Assembly: GCA_000507305.1 (NCBI GenBank)
Contig: DF239831.1
Coordinates: 66,020-130,019 of the forward strand
Origin: Breviolum minutum Mf 1.05b.01
Taxonomy: Eukaryota; Sar; Dinophyceae; Suessiales; Symbiodiniaceae
DNA: 64,000 bases
Reading direction: 5' to 3'
The stretch's first letter is position 1, and each line of letters begins with the position of its first letter. This document shows, in pieces, positions 24,602 to 37,999 of this stretch. The notes beneath the pieces were generated by a model. The model made no database searches. It was given only the letters and a program-made list of their open reading frames with translations, and was not told the origin of the DNA. The translations under genes and the position numbers were made by a program.

Positions 24602-26857
24602 AGTTCTCTTCGTGAACCAAGTGATCCCCCTTATTCAGGTGTTTTTAAGGTCGAAGCATTGTAACTGTACTTTACCGAGAGATCTGTTTTTACAGAGATG
24701 GGCATCTAGGTTCTTTCCTTCTTAGAAGTTGATGTATCACTACCTGCACTTTTATTTGTTTTGCTGGCTTCAGGCTCAAATGGTGAATTGACATGCCAAC
24801 ATCTCGCATTTTCCATTCATTTCTCTTTGCACCCCAAAGATCCACTTGAACCTTATGAATCTTATGATCAAATTGCCAGAAGTACACAATTCCCTTAGAT
24901 TTATTATTATTGGACTATAAGGAAACGATCTAAAAATCATGGGAGGTCAACCCGAGAAGTCCCATCAAAGTCTCAGTGGATGGTTATCCTGCAGTTGATC
25001 GGGTAAGTTGCACTCATCTAAGCTATGCCCATAGCCATATTTTACCAGTAAAGATGGTGATTTTCCATAGGCTTTGCTACTGTAGTTTACTGGAGGGTAT
25101 CCTTATGAATTGCAGTGCTTTGACTATTTGACTATCCCAACCTCGTTGGGTATCAGGGAATTGGAGTGGCAGGTACGAATCGTGCCACAGTTTGAGCTGA
25201 ACTCCTATCATCCGGCTACAGCACAGCCACTAGGATTAACACGATGGGAGATGTGACGGGGTGTCAGGACGAAGAAAATGATTGAAGGATGTCAATGTTC
25301 AGTTCCTTATCTGGATGCCTACATCAAAATGATTTGAACAGATTTTGATTATCATCAGTACATTTTCCTGGTAATTTCCACCCTTCCAATGGTTTTTTCA
25401 GATCTTTCCAGGGTTGACTGTCAGGGAAATGTTCACCTTGATGCAGCGCCTCAACTCTTAGGTCATTGCACGATGCTTGGACTCCGGGCAAATTCGTTCT
25501 GGCCTTCAACGGTGTCTTATCCAATACCAGTCGCTTGGTGTTGCGTTGTGACCGTTGTGGTGTAGAACGTCTGGTACAAGATACACCGTTCGATTGTTGA
25601 TGGATTTCCAAGTTGGTATGAGGACATTTGGACCATATTTGTTGTAACAAAATTTGGTGGATCTAATTTTTTTCACAAAACCAATCTTGGCTTCAAGATT
25701 CAGGAATTTTGCACAGCAGTCCCTTACAAAATAGTTTGGTTCTATATTATGATCCGGCTGCCCACTGCCCATGGTCGTACACTGAGGTCCAAATGTGGTA
25801 AGAGCTTTGAACCTTGGACCCAGCATGGGGGAGGATATGGGACCTTTTGTTTGGTTTGGATTCTTAAAGAAATTGAGTGATCCATCAGGATAGAGATGTG
25901 GGGGTTTGCTGATTTGATCTGACTGTGATTTGATGATTTTTGTGAAAAAAACTCTAGTTGCTGATGTTGAAAAGAAGAGTGTGTCTAGCTCCTGAAAAGA
26001 TGGGTGAGGATACCAGGTAGAAATTCTCCCAGGCTCTCCAACTCCAAACGTTCGTTGCTTGCTTGGTTGTGTTCATTTAAGCTGCCTCGTGTGTTGTCCC
26101 CTCCGAAAAAAACAAAAACAAAAACGATGCGAAAAAGAAGGTATGGCTTGGGGTGATACATCCCTAAATTCACAAATTTGATCACCAGGAGTATGACACT
26201 TTTGCATTTGGGAGGATCCCTGTCCTTCACGAGGATTCCTGGGTAGATACCTTGAGGTATGGTTATTACTACGAGATTGCTTGCGAGCTCAACAGGACGG
26301 CAGTGGAGAAGTTGGATCATTTTGGATCCACCGAGTTTAGAAAAAAGGGATGGTAAAGCAGGAAATTGGTGTGAAGATGCGTGATTCATTTAGATGTTGG
26401 TCAAGTGCAATGTGAGAATTGAATAAATGCATCCTGGAGCTTTTTCTCCACTGATACAGTTTAGACATGTACATATGATTCATTTTCCTTGCAACAAAAA
26501 CAACCAAACATGTTCACCTTTGGCAATGGTGGGCCAATTCACCAAGCACACCATTTTTGGAGGGTTTTTGGGGTGATGATATTCGCGCGATAGTGAAATC
26601 TGTTTTTTTTGGCACAATGGATCCAACTGACCCCAACCCCTCACAGGATTCCAATGTCCAAAGAAGACGGAGGTGAATCCTGGGCTTTTTTAACAAAACG
26701 AAGGGACGGAGAGTTTTGATGAGGGAAATCATGCCATGAGATTCATGGATGCTTGGTTGTGGGGATATTTTGTTTTATGTCATATTACATTATATCATAT
26801 GATTATAACATCTCGTATATACCATACTACATATATAGATAATATGTACCTAGACGT

Positions 26858-27830
26858 TCAAAGGAGCAAAATATTTAGCCCGTTTGTGATTTCAAGCCGT
26901 TTCAACATGAATTGCCCGTTTGACCTGTTTCTCTTGAAACCTGCCCGTTTCAACTAAAAACTGCCCGGCCTGACCACAGCCATTTCTGCAAGTAATGTAT
27001 CAAATTGATATGATTGGGAACCACCAAACGTGACTAGCACCAAGAGTGCCATCTTTTCACTTTGACTTTATTCGGCTGAATTGTTGAAAGTACAATGAGG
27101 GAAAGTGCCAGCGATGACCACAACAACCAACAGTTTTTTCCCATGTTGATTAGCCAGCAAGCGAGGAAGGTAAACCCTCACAGGCCAAATCGACCCCAAC
27201 AGCAAAACCTTCCGATAGCCACTGAAGTGTTCTTAGTCAAGACCGATTATGCCCCAATCATAACAAATCTTGAAAATATGAAATGACAAGAAATCCTGAT
27301 TTGTGCCCGTTTGCGGGTTTTTGTGCCCGTTTGCTGGGTTTTTGCGCCCGTTTTGCGGGTAAAACTGCCCAGTGTTTTTTTGGTTTTGAAGCTGTTTGGT
27401 CCAGTTTGGTGCCCATCAATGCATTTATGTTCTTGATTAACCGAAATAGTGGGACCTAATAGGATAAGAAGTTTATACATATTTACTGGAACTCCAAGCA
27501 ACCTGTTCTTTATGGTTGTTTCAATTGGATGATTCCCAATCTTTACATAGGAAATGGTTGTTTCACCAAACATCTATTTGTAAATGTTTGTTTGGGGTTC
27601 CAGGTATAAATATATCTTCACCATCTTTTACCACATGAGCGACATTGTAGTTTTTATACATCTTGGCAAGTGTTCTGAAGAATAAGTAGGGATCTGTCAT
27701 GATATGACTAGAAATGACCAGAAATCCAGAAAACAGGTAAACTTGGCCGTTTGACCCTTTTCTTCTAATTTTGGCCCGTTTCCAGAAAAAACATATCAAA
27801 TTCACAAAGGAGCAAAATATAATGCCCGGT
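26858..27830. repeat. GCCCGTTT repeat patches bounded by a direct repeat
   Basis: CAAAGGAGCAAAATAT followed within a few bases by GCCCG occurs at about 26860 and again at about 27808 in the same orientation. Between them are three clusters of GCCCGTTT and TTTGCGGG-like units. A further patch of TTTGCGCCCGTTTGCG is at 46866-46912 in an intergenic spacer. No coding frame is involved. Confidence 0.6.
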
Positions 27831-28040
27831 TGAATCTCCAGGTATATATCGATTTGCTGATGCGTTTCCACTGTTTTTTGTTCCTGTCTTTTTTCTGATC
27901 TCACCAAGGTGTTTTTTATTGTTGAATGATTTTCGTTGGTTCTTGGCTGTCCGAAGTATCTGGAAAGGGAACTAGCTGGGTAGCCATGAAACCCTCCAGA
28001 ATTGAACACTGATTGTTTTGGTTGGAAAAAGAGAGACCTG

Positions 28041-28154
28041 CTGTTGATAGCTGAAATCCTGCATCAGTTGAGGTTGGTAGTTGGTAGTTTATCCCATCAT
28101 TTACAGTTTTTTTTTACATCCCGGGTGGTTGTTTGGGATTTCTTCCATCAACAG
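28041..28154. mobile_element. MITE-like element, ACTGTTGATGG family
   Basis: Left CTGTTGATAGCTGAAATCCT and right GGATTTCTTCCATCAACAG are imperfect inverted repeats. The interior TAGTTTATCCCATCATTTAC and ACATCCCGGGTGG are shared with the other copies. Confidence 0.7.
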
Positions 28155-29568
28155 TATCAATGGATTTTTTCCCAGTAGCATATGAATCACCGAAATTATG
28201 TAGTATCATTTGCACACCAAATTAGGGCCTGATGGAGGGATTGTATGCTACCTACCACCCGAGAACTAACAATCATCAATTGAAATCCGTTGATTATACA
28301 ATTCTTTTCAGACCAAGTACTACACAAATTCCAACAGAGTTTATTCAGAGTTTGGTTGCGACCGACCCATCCATGAATCGCCAAATGCCACAAACTTTGG
28401 CTTCTAGTGATTTCTAGTGATCATCCACTTCCAGTTTTATGACTTGTGGTGTGCATAGCTGCACCAGCTATGTTGATTCAGAAGACTTTCCCACATATTC
28501 AGGAAGTCGATGCTGTGGACCATGCAGTACCCCTCCCAGTCAGTTAACATTTTTGCCATAGGGCATGTTTCTGGGAAAAGTCTTTAGACCCTTAGCCCCC
28601 TCCCCCCCAAAAAAAACACGGTGAACCCGAAGAATGCCTCAAGAGATATCATCCACCCAACATCCTCCAGGTTGCATCGAGCCGGAGGAACCTTTGCCAT
28701 GGTTGAAGATGGACAAAAAAAGCGAGTCTGGTGAATCTGGTGCAGCCAGTGACTTCAAATTGCTGATGATATCCATTGGTTGGGTGGTTCTGGTGAAGCC
28801 TAGGAAGCTCTCAGGTTTCCAGGTGGTTGAAACGACATGCCCCAAAATAGGTTACTGTAGTAGAACCCCCCCCAGAATGTGAGGTTTATTCCGTGTCATG
28901 TGGGGACATCATAAAATTATCAGCCATGATGGAGATGCATGTTGTCCATCTATTCCAATACATAGTGATGAACTGGCTTTTGGAAGAGCTAAAAGTTTTC
29001 ACTGGTCTTTGCTACAACGCCTCCATGAAAATTGTTGGAAACGAGTGCAGAACATCAAAATCTTCACTTCAGAACGTCGCGACAGGGTGAATTCAAGGAG
29101 ATAACTACACTGTTTCTGGGTTTGATCTTCTGAAATCTTCAATGATTACATATTTCATCATCTTTCCTACGCAAACTCATTCCACCTGAGTCACCAAGCT
29201 GTGCCACCGATCCTGAGGCTGGATACTATGGAGGGCCTGGCTATGGCATTGAGACCCAGATTAGGAGGAAAGTTTCAGTGCCGGGTTGTTGGAAATTTGA
29301 ATTACTTCATCCAAATATATATATGTTTAGACTAGAGGTGATTTTTTTGTGAAGATCATCGCCTGGATCTTAGACCACGCTGCTGATATTCATAAACTCT
29401 TAAAGGTTGGATTGGTAGGATTGTGGTACCAAGCACAACAAAAATCAATGCTTCCATGGTGTGATTCTACATATATCGGACTAGTTCTGAGTCCAGTTTC
29501 ATGGATTTCATCACCTGACGTGGTGAAGATTTTCCACCAACATCTAATTTTAGGACATCAAGATGAAC

Positions 29569-29663
29569 TACCCTTCAGGGAACTGCCATATCCCCTGAAA
29601 AGTGCATTTTGAAGATGATTTTCCCTTTTCCCAAGGTGGGATATGTTAGTTTCCTGGAGGGTA
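29569..29663. mobile_element. MITE-like element, CCCTCCCTGAAACTAACA family
   Basis: Left TACCCTTCAGGGAACT and right ATGTTAGTTTCCTGGAGGG plus TA are inverted repeats, with GATGATTTTCCCTTTTCCC in the middle. Ends begin and finish with TA, as in copy 33274-33394. Confidence 0.65.
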
Positions 29664-29962
29664 TCTACCCTACTGTCTGGGGATTTTTTCGGGGGAGGCA
29701 GGGACCTTCATGATGGGAAGGTAGGCATCAGCATCAACTCTTGAGTCGGACCAAGTTTTGTTAGGCACGAATCCCGGAAAACAAATCACTGCAAAACTTT
29801 GAACCTAGTGGCATGGGGGAGACTTACGCCTTGAAATATGTTTGATTACTAGTTGTATACATAAGTAATCCATATAGTTTGGGTTTGTCAGTTGGTTGGG
29901 ACCTCGAATCCACAATAAGATAGTGGACTTTTTTGAGATCCATGGATGGGATTCATCCACAG

Positions 29963-32900
29963 GTGCCTCAGCGGCGCGTGGCGCAAATTTCGCCCCTAAG
30001 CCGCCCGTGGTACCCGTGGCACCAGCTGCGTGCGCCGGGTTGGTCAAGCGTGTGGGGGAAAGTTGGGTGATCCACGAAACACGGGTGATTTTCTGGGAGC
30101 TACATTCACAGTTCCACTTGTTTTTTGATACATGTTTTGCTTTGCACTCCGTTAAATTTGGACAGAGTTGTTGTTTTTTGGATCCAGATTCCAGTTGGAC
30201 ATGAAGTATGAATCTTTTCATATCTTTCTTTGACCATTCGCAACTGCAGGGCCTTTGACCTTTGTAGCTGAGCGATTTGATGGTGGTTTTAGATGTTTGT
30301 TTACAACAGGATGATGAATAGAGTCCCCCGTACTACTCCCATACCACTCCCATAAATTCCCTTGAAGTACGGGAATGATATGTGAAGCTAGCTTCTGGGT
30401 CCCGGCTAGTGCCTGGAGATTTCTTCCTAAACAGGTCAGAAACCACCAACTATTCAGCTTAACGTTTGAATGTGCTTGGAAAAAGCTCAGCTCAAAACCA
30501 TTCAGCTAGTGAGCGAGAATCGTGCAAGATGCAAGGTCAATGATCCCTAAACTCTGTCCCCAACAAGAGGTCCATCTGTTCATCTTCCCAAGAAACAATG
30601 TGATTCTGATTCTTCTCTAGGTGGTGGTTTCAAAATATTTTTTCATGTTCACCCCTATTTGGAGAAGATCCTCATTTTGACTAATATTTAAATGGGCTGA
30701 ATTCACCAACTAGTCCTGTATTGGCCGGTGGTTTTTTGAAACGCCAGGGCGGCACCTCCGGCGCCGCCAGTGCCGGAGGCAGAGGTAGGCCATGCAGTAG
30801 GGGGAACTCAGTGGTGGCTGTTGGGGGTTGGTTGGTCTTGTTGGTTGGTGCCCCTAGAAACAGGTGGAGGTTTGAGAAACATGTTTTCTTGTGATGTTCA
30901 AAGATGATTTTGGTCAGTTTTGGGTGGATTAAATATGGTTAAATAGCATTTGGCAAATAGGAGGCCTGAAGCCAGTTCATACCAAGTCCTTGTTATTGGG
31001 GGCATAAAGTTTACTTGTTTTCGATTTGTCTTCTCCATGCAAAGACAGAGGAAGGAAGGGCCAATTTGCCACAACTGGCCATGGTGGTCTTGCACCTCTA
31101 AAATGGAACGAATGGAAACCACAAATTAATGGTCAACACATGCATTTTTGACTCAGATGCTCTCTGTTCCTTGTGAAGAGATTGGGCCGCTGAATGCTTG
31201 AAGTCCAGATATTTGTTGTCACAAGAAATCTCACATGTCGATCAAGAAAGACAAGCCTACATAAATTTGATAATAGGGGTTAGAAGGACTTCCGTTTGGG
31301 ATAGGCAATTTTTTGGCATGCAAAAGGCAAATGAGTCTTTGACACCCCAGGGATAGCTTCTTGACACAGTTTTTTTGTTGATGCAAAGTATTTCAATCTC
31401 AACTCTGCAGCCAACTGGCGCAACATGTGACACAACTCACGCCATTGATGCCGCCATCAAGCTTCACCAGGTACCCAGAAAAGATGACATGTAACCAACG
31501 GAACGTTGTTTACCCAAGCTTGCACTTCATGTTCAAAGTTTCCATGCTTAAAACTCATATGACAATCATCTTGAAGAGCACATCATTTCATGGTCCACGC
31601 AACCTACCCACACGCAGCTTCACGGGTGACCCTGTGGCCCCCCGGGTTTTTTCCACCCCCAAGAAGAAACGTTTCCCCTTCACGGAATGCCGCCGAAGCG
31701 CGAAGAAGTCCAAGTGGGCGACGAGAAATGGAAGGCTTGGAAGGAATCTTGGAATCCTTGGTCAGGAAGTTCCCTGAAGGACATGGTGACATGACCCAAC
31801 TTATTCCACTTACTTAGAAGAGTTATAATATACTAGTATGAGACCAGTGAAGCTGCTCAAAAAAACCCTGACAGGTGCCAATTTGGCAGCAGGAACCAGG
31901 TCAAAGACAACAGCAACAGTTGGCGCAGCATGAGGAGAGTTGGTCGTTTTTGGGGGGGTTGATGTGGCCAGGATCAACTCATAGAGTTGGAGCTCCAAAA
32001 TGAAAGATTCTCCAGATCGTTGGTATCATTTGGATCTACCCCCCACACCCAGGATTACAGTTGCAAATTAAGGTTATAACATAAAGATGCCCTAGTAACA
32101 AAGATGTATCAATTCTGGTGGTGAATGTTACAGGGTGGGGGGGTTAGATCCAAGGTATCGTGGATTAGGGAGATATCCAAATTTCACAGTGACTAAATTA
32201 TCCTCGAACTTCAAAAAGAATTCGGCCCTCCCTTCAAAAGGACTTCAACAAGAACATGTGTTTTTTTAACCCGCTCCTTTTCCATGCGCACAAAATCCCC
32301 GGACCCAAATGTATCACCGGATTCCACGGAAGGATGGCAACTTGACATTGGCGAAGCGTGAAGGGTGCGCAAATTTCAAACTGACAGGGAAGCGTTTGAA
32401 GTGTAGAAACTTCTACCTGTGGATGACGAGATGATTAAACGGTTTAAAAGTTTATAAGTCTCCTGACTTTCAGGTCAGGGTCACTCGAAGGGTTGAGTTT
32501 TGATCCCCAAAATGCCAATCACTTCTGCTTGGGACGATCATGAGCAGTCATATTCATGGGCCTTTGCAAAGAGATGGGTTGCAGCAAATGGATTAAAGTG
32601 GGGACTAGCAAAGACTGCACCCCAGTAGTGGAAAATATAGATTCCAACTTGCATCTATCTCCTGATTTATTTGGCTGTTTCATTTAGACTTCTTGCGTCC
32701 GCAGGTACTTGCAGAAGCGCGCAGGGCGCTCACGCTTCCGCTGGACCATTCGGTAAGGGACACCCAGGGTTTATTTTTGCCATTCACCCAAATGAAAGAA
32801 GAATGAGAAAATATATGGAGGACCTAAATTCTGGAGCAAATTTAAATCTATTTGGAATTCAGAAGACGTGTTTTTTTTGCAGAGGAAGAGATGAAGCGCA

Positions 32901-35900
32901 ATGGGTCAATTTGCTGGAGCATGCATGCATTGATAGTGTTTGATACCTCGATGATGTTTCGTACATATGTTGAACCAGTCCAAGGATAACGCCTTAATGG
33001 GTACAGTAAGCAATTAGCCACCATATGATTTAGTTTGATTTTCTGATTCATTTATTGATCTTACCCAATACTGTTTATGGATTTTTTAAAACATATATTT
33101 ACACACACATATTTTATTCTCCTGTTCTCTTGTTGAAAAAGAAACGTGTAACGACTCGAACTCCTCCCTGAAGCGGTGAGGTTCTTCGAGCTCAAGGAGG
33201 GTCAGATTCGTTGGTGGAGGCGGGCCAAATGGGTGGTTTAAGTAACTTTAGAGGATGGAGAAGCCTCCCAAAATACCCTCCCTGGAACTATAACAAATCA
33301 CCCTTGAAAATGGATGGTTGAAAGATGATTCATGTCCTTGTGGGGGCAAACTAGGCCTATTTTCAGGTGCGATTTGTTAGTTTCAGGGAGGGTACACTTC
33401 TTCAAAATTGTGGTTTGGGGATCGATGATTTGGAGCTACTACTGCCCTTGAGAATTACCAACCATGGGGATTGATACCGCTACTATCTGATATCTGTATA
33501 AATATATTTACTGTATATATATACATATGTTATGGTCTGGTATATGAATCTACAGACATAAATACATATCAATACCTGCACATATATGTTTCTTTTCTAC
33601 TCACATTTTGCAACAATACTCCAGATGACAGATCCGAAAGATGTCAGTGACTTTCATCCGATTGTTTGTTGGATCTCTTGCTGCTGGTATTGTAATACTA
33701 TTCTGGTGCACCTCCTTTCAATATCTCTAAATGATAAGGGGCACCTTCATTTTGTGTGCAAGTCCCACTTCTTTCAGAAGGCTTTCAATCAGTACATAGT
33801 TGTTTTGGATCGGGGAACGGAACCAAAATTGAAGGGAACAATTCAAGTAGGCAAATTCTTAATGTTATTTACCCAGATATCACATGACACTAAAGGATCC
33901 ATTTTTAGGATATTTTTTTCTATTTTGTTGACATGTTGGACACCCATTCCCTTATGCTCACTGCTCCCTTCTGCTTAAATGGTTTTGGAGTAGGTTAAAC
34001 GGGTACCTAAAACCACCGTTTTCACGTCGGGTGTTTGGAGCTGGCAGGCCATCCTTCAAGGATCAACTGACACAGCCAAGGCCTCCTGGAGTTTGGGGGC
34101 CCATGCGAGGAGTGGCGGTTTGGTTTTCTCCAGTTGTTTCGGGAGGGTGCAAATTATAGGGACCAAAAAAGCCGAGCTCACCCCCAAAATGGTGCATCGT
34201 TGAGTATCCCAACAAATTCAGTTTTAGGACTTGATTATTTGTTGCTTTCCGTCTGGAGCGAGAAAAGGCCCCACAAATGTAACATAACCACGGGAACAAC
34301 GCCATGAGGTCGCTCCTGCAAGTGATGATGGTGATGTGATGTCAGATTGTCTTCCTAAATTATTGTGGATCACATCATCAATCCACAAGAGGAGTTCGAG
34401 GTTGGTTTTATTCATGGGATCTTCAGATTTTCTCCTACCAGCTTGCTGGCCATGGATTATAAATTGGAACACTATAGAACCTCTTTTAAGCGTGGCACTA
34501 CATTTTTGGTGGGTTTTCCCTGATTTGGAGATTGACATCCCAAGCATCAGAAGCCGAAACCACCAACTTCACCAACTTCAGTCGAGATGATGCTGAGGTG
34601 ATCCGTAATAAAGAGTTGGGTTGCCTCAGTGGATGGTTACCGGTTTCGACATGTTTTTTTTGGGGAAGCATGGAAGATGGAAACCTAAAGATAGACACAC
34701 CAAATCACACCAGATTTTGAAAGGAGATACATTTTATCAAAACCATCATTTGGGGACATTTTGGGGTATCTAACTATATGTTGAATTTCGGGGGTGGTAA
34801 ATTAATACATGGATGGCTACATGCGCATGTAAAGTACTTTGATAAGAGTTGCTTGTTGCTGATATGACTTTCCTAGATTTCCAATGTTTTTCTTCCTGAA
34901 AGAGTGAACATTGAAGATGTGTTGACGCTGGTTGTCATTTGATATCACAACCTTCAGGAAATATCTGGAATTCTGATCAGTTGAAGAGCTTGCATCATCA
35001 TGGGAGCTGTTTTTGGAAGTATCCAACATATCCATTTCTTTTCCTTGGAGATACCAAAAACACGTGATGTCATCATGTAATGACAACAAACTTATAACAG
35101 ATTTAAATGGGACCCTCCCTGAAACTAACAAAGCACCTGAAAATGGATTGTTGGAATACTAGTTTCCTTTCGGGATGGCATATTTTCAGGGGCGAGCTGT
35201 TTTTTTTCAGGGAGTGTAAATTCTACAATTTTGGAACTCTACCCCATTCCCAAACACTTCCCGGAAGCAATGGAGATATCTACTCGAGGCCCCGGCCCAA
35301 GCCGGTCCGCTGTTTGGATCTAACGCAGCTGAAGCGGATCACCCGCACGCAGGTGGATCACATCACATGATGCGGGATGGGAATATTTTTACCCAGCCAT
35401 TTCCTCCCTTGAAGATTGCCATTTTGAACAAAGATGTAGGTAAATAATCCATACATGGAGCAATCATGGAACATATTATGGCATTTATTGAAATCCACTT
35501 ATACTTTGAATGAAACAAAACGAGATTGGAAAAGGTTAGGGGAACAAAGAAGCATCAACAAGGCTGGTTTAACTGTTTAACTATAGAAAATTCTATGCCT
35601 AGGAGCAGGTTTCAAGATGGGTGCAAGCAGGTTGCTGGTTACAGTTGCTGTTTCTGAAACTTGATTTGGCAATGTTCGAAAAGCGACGACGATATAATGA
35701 TACGACAACATACTGTATTTTTTCACTGCAACAACATGGGCAGATTGTAGTCCGGAGTGTAAGTTCCTTAATGTCCTGAGGGAGTACAGTTTCGCAGATG
35801 GGTCAACGGGTGATATATTTTCTGTAATGGTTTCTACCTGCGAGAAATATTTGTTGGCAAGGTACAGTGGAGCTTATCCACAGAATGACTTTCAATCTGA

Positions 35901-36541
35901 AGCTCAAGACATTTTGCTGTAGCAATTCACCAGTCGCCATAGGTCTAGACGTGATGTTGTACCTCTTTTCCGCTTGTGTTATCAGTTGCATTTGCCTTGT
36001 GCATACCTTTGGTTCTCTTGTTACAATTTGGAGAAGATCGGACCTACCATGGCCACGGCAATTTTTGGCCAAATGGTCTCGAAGCAAAGTTACTATTCAA
36101 GCAATGAACCAATGGTATTAGTTGAAGTCGGACGCCACCTCCTTTTTGTGCTGAGCTGGGGTCAAAGCCAAACATGTAGACTTCTGCTTTGATTCAATCA
36201 CGTTACACATGATTTTCCTTGGAACAGATTGATTGTATAGACTTAGCAATAGGTTTCATCTTCGCTGTACTAATGGGTTTCTTAAACCCAAAGGCATCTT
36301 GGAACTTTTCCTCATCACTTGGAACCCTTGGAATCTGGTGGGTTAAAACCCGGTTCGAATCATCGGATGAAACGATCAACTGCCAGGTGAAGTTTCCATA
36401 CTCCACACGGATCCTGTTAGAGTTCAATCCGGACCCGGGTGGTGCTGTTTTAGGTACACCTGGCAGGGGGTTCACAAGGATCAACATCATCGTGATCATT
36501 ATCGCCATCACTATTATCAAGACCTCTTTTTTTCATGATAC

Positions 36542-36591
<50 letters not shown>

Positions 36592-37333
36592 GTCGTGGTC
36601 ATCATGATCATGATTATCGTCATCATGATCATCATCATATGTAACTGTGAGATGCTCTGTGTGGTTCTAGCAATTTTGTGTTTAGATTCCAAATTTCCGC
36701 CAGCATGTCGTGAGACGTGATACTGCAGGACTATACAGATTACCAGCTTGAACTGCGATCCGAACGCGAGTTGGAAATCATGGAATGGTGCCCCACCGCT
36801 TTGCGGAAGTTGTCGGATTGGATAGAGCAATGGAATCTTATGGTTCCGCATGGCAAAGCACGATGTCGAACCTACCAGACCAGGAATCATCGAAAAATAT
36901 CGACAGTCATTGAGGGCCACCCGATATATTTATATATATATAAAACAATATTGTTCTTATTTTTTTTGACACCGCCAACATATAAACGAGTGTGGTTTTT
37001 CATGATGATTTTATGTTGTTGTCATTTTTTCACCTGCTTCCGTTCTTGTACATGTCTAGAGGAAACCCAGAGATGAGATGAAGCCTTGTGCCGTTTCACC
37101 CCCAACATCCCATGTTTTTTTCCTGGAACTGCTAATTGGACAGGGGGTCATTAAATGCGACCCATTTTGGGGGGAATCAAACAATACAAATCTATGGTAA
37201 GTTTGACTGATTTTCCAAAAAAACAAAGCATTGTTTGGGTTGGTAATATGATGACCCTTGTTGGAGGTACAAAATTCTGATTCGCTTTACCATGGAACGC
37301 TACGACGTTGCCGTCAACCAAGACCACTCCAAG
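29963..37333 (+). CDS. String of short plus-strand exons, gene unassigned
   Basis: Exon-like GC-rich islands bounded by AG/G and G(T/C): 29963-30042 (frame with APKPPVVPVAPAACAGL), 30748-30784 (AAPPAPPVPEAE), 32705-32752 (VLAEARRALTLPLDHS), 35289-35352 (PRPKPVRCLDLTQLKRITR) and 37267-37333 (KILIRFTMERYDVAVNQDHSK). Each is a whole number of codons in its phase with high GC3, set in AT-rich repeats. A further island at 31610-31730 is Lys/Arg-rich but its frame is uncertain, and one at 38180-38270 has uncertain strand. The last exon ends in phase 0, as exon 53923-53993 begins, so these could be the 5' part of the gene at 53.9-62.7 kb with the minus cluster in an intron. That link is speculative, and adjacent exons here are not all in phase, so some are missing. 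Confidence 0.4.
33274..33394. mobile_element. MITE-like element, CCCTCCCTGAAACTAACA family, best copy
   Basis: 121 bp. Left TACCCTCCCTGGAACTATAA and right TTAGTTTCAGGGAGGGTA are near-perfect inverted repeats over about 24 bases, beginning and ending in TA. The interior has no coding frame. Confidence 0.8.
35111..35218. mobile_element. MITE-like element, CCCTCCCTGAAACTAACA family
   Basis: Left ACCCTCCCTGAAACTAACAA, right TTTTTTTCAGGGAGTGTA, with the shared interior CCTTTCGGGATGGCATATTT. It lies about 70 bp upstream of exon 35289-35352. Confidence 0.75.
36541..36592. repeat. CAT microsatellite
   Basis: About 16 CAT units, followed by degenerate CATGAT units to about 36640. It produces an artificial poly-His or poly-Met reading frame. 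Confidence 0.95.
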
Positions 37334-37999
37334 GCTGCGTTGGAGGTTGAAGGTGGACCATAACTCCGAGGGGTTATAACTCCAGTTACATCCAGTTACC
37401 CATCTATAAGGCCATTTAAAAGGGGTTACAACTCCATTTAAACACTGGTAGGGGCCCACCTTGTAGTACAAAAATGGCAACATGACCCAGTCGTACCACC
37501 AAATCTTCGGTCTTGAAGTGGCACTCTCTTGTGGGTCGCGATAAGTCATCAATTTTTTTCAGGAGGTACTTTTGTCATGCACCGTGAGTTTGAGGTCTCT
37601 ATTAGAACATCTTTCAATCTTTGGGGTGTATGCACTGGACGGCTCTTAGAGATATGAAGTTGCTTATTTGTGTCTAAAGAGTTTGAGTGGCCATGAATTC
37701 ATTTACATTTGCGCTGATGTTTGGGTTTCCCCATTGAAGGAACCACAGACATTTGTGCCAGGTCGTTGCTGGAGAAGAGACTGATACAGATGCACGGGAT
37801 CGGATGTGATGCGAGTTGTCGCATCGTTGATTACATGCAGAGCCGTTGAGAGAGGCGGTTCACCAAAAGTGAATTGTCTCAAAAGTGAATTGTCCTTGAG
37901 ACCGGATTTTTACAAATCTATAATGACTTTCGATTTATGAATCTCCAATATCTCCAAGCATCATCTCCAAGCTGTTAATTCCAAAGTGAAAGAAAACTG

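Larger units (their letters stand above)
23710..29960. other. Gene-poor region downstream of the GT34-like gene
   Basis: Apart from the uncertain frame at 24.1-24.6 kb, no exon is supported. It contains GCCCGTTT-rich repeat patches at 26875-26970, 27300-27375 and 27740-27830, MITE copies at 28041-28154 and 29569-29663, and AT-rich stretches near 26790-26850. The C-terminal exons of the GT34-like gene may hide here. Confidence 0.45.

Noticed and set aside
33586-33978. 130-codon plus-strand open frame
   Set aside because: AT-rich third positions, Cys/Phe-rich composition and no flanking exon pattern or motif; probably chance.
36219-36644. Plus-strand frame with a long His run, and Met/Ile runs in other frames
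   Set aside because: Created by the CAT microsatellite; no coding bias outside it.
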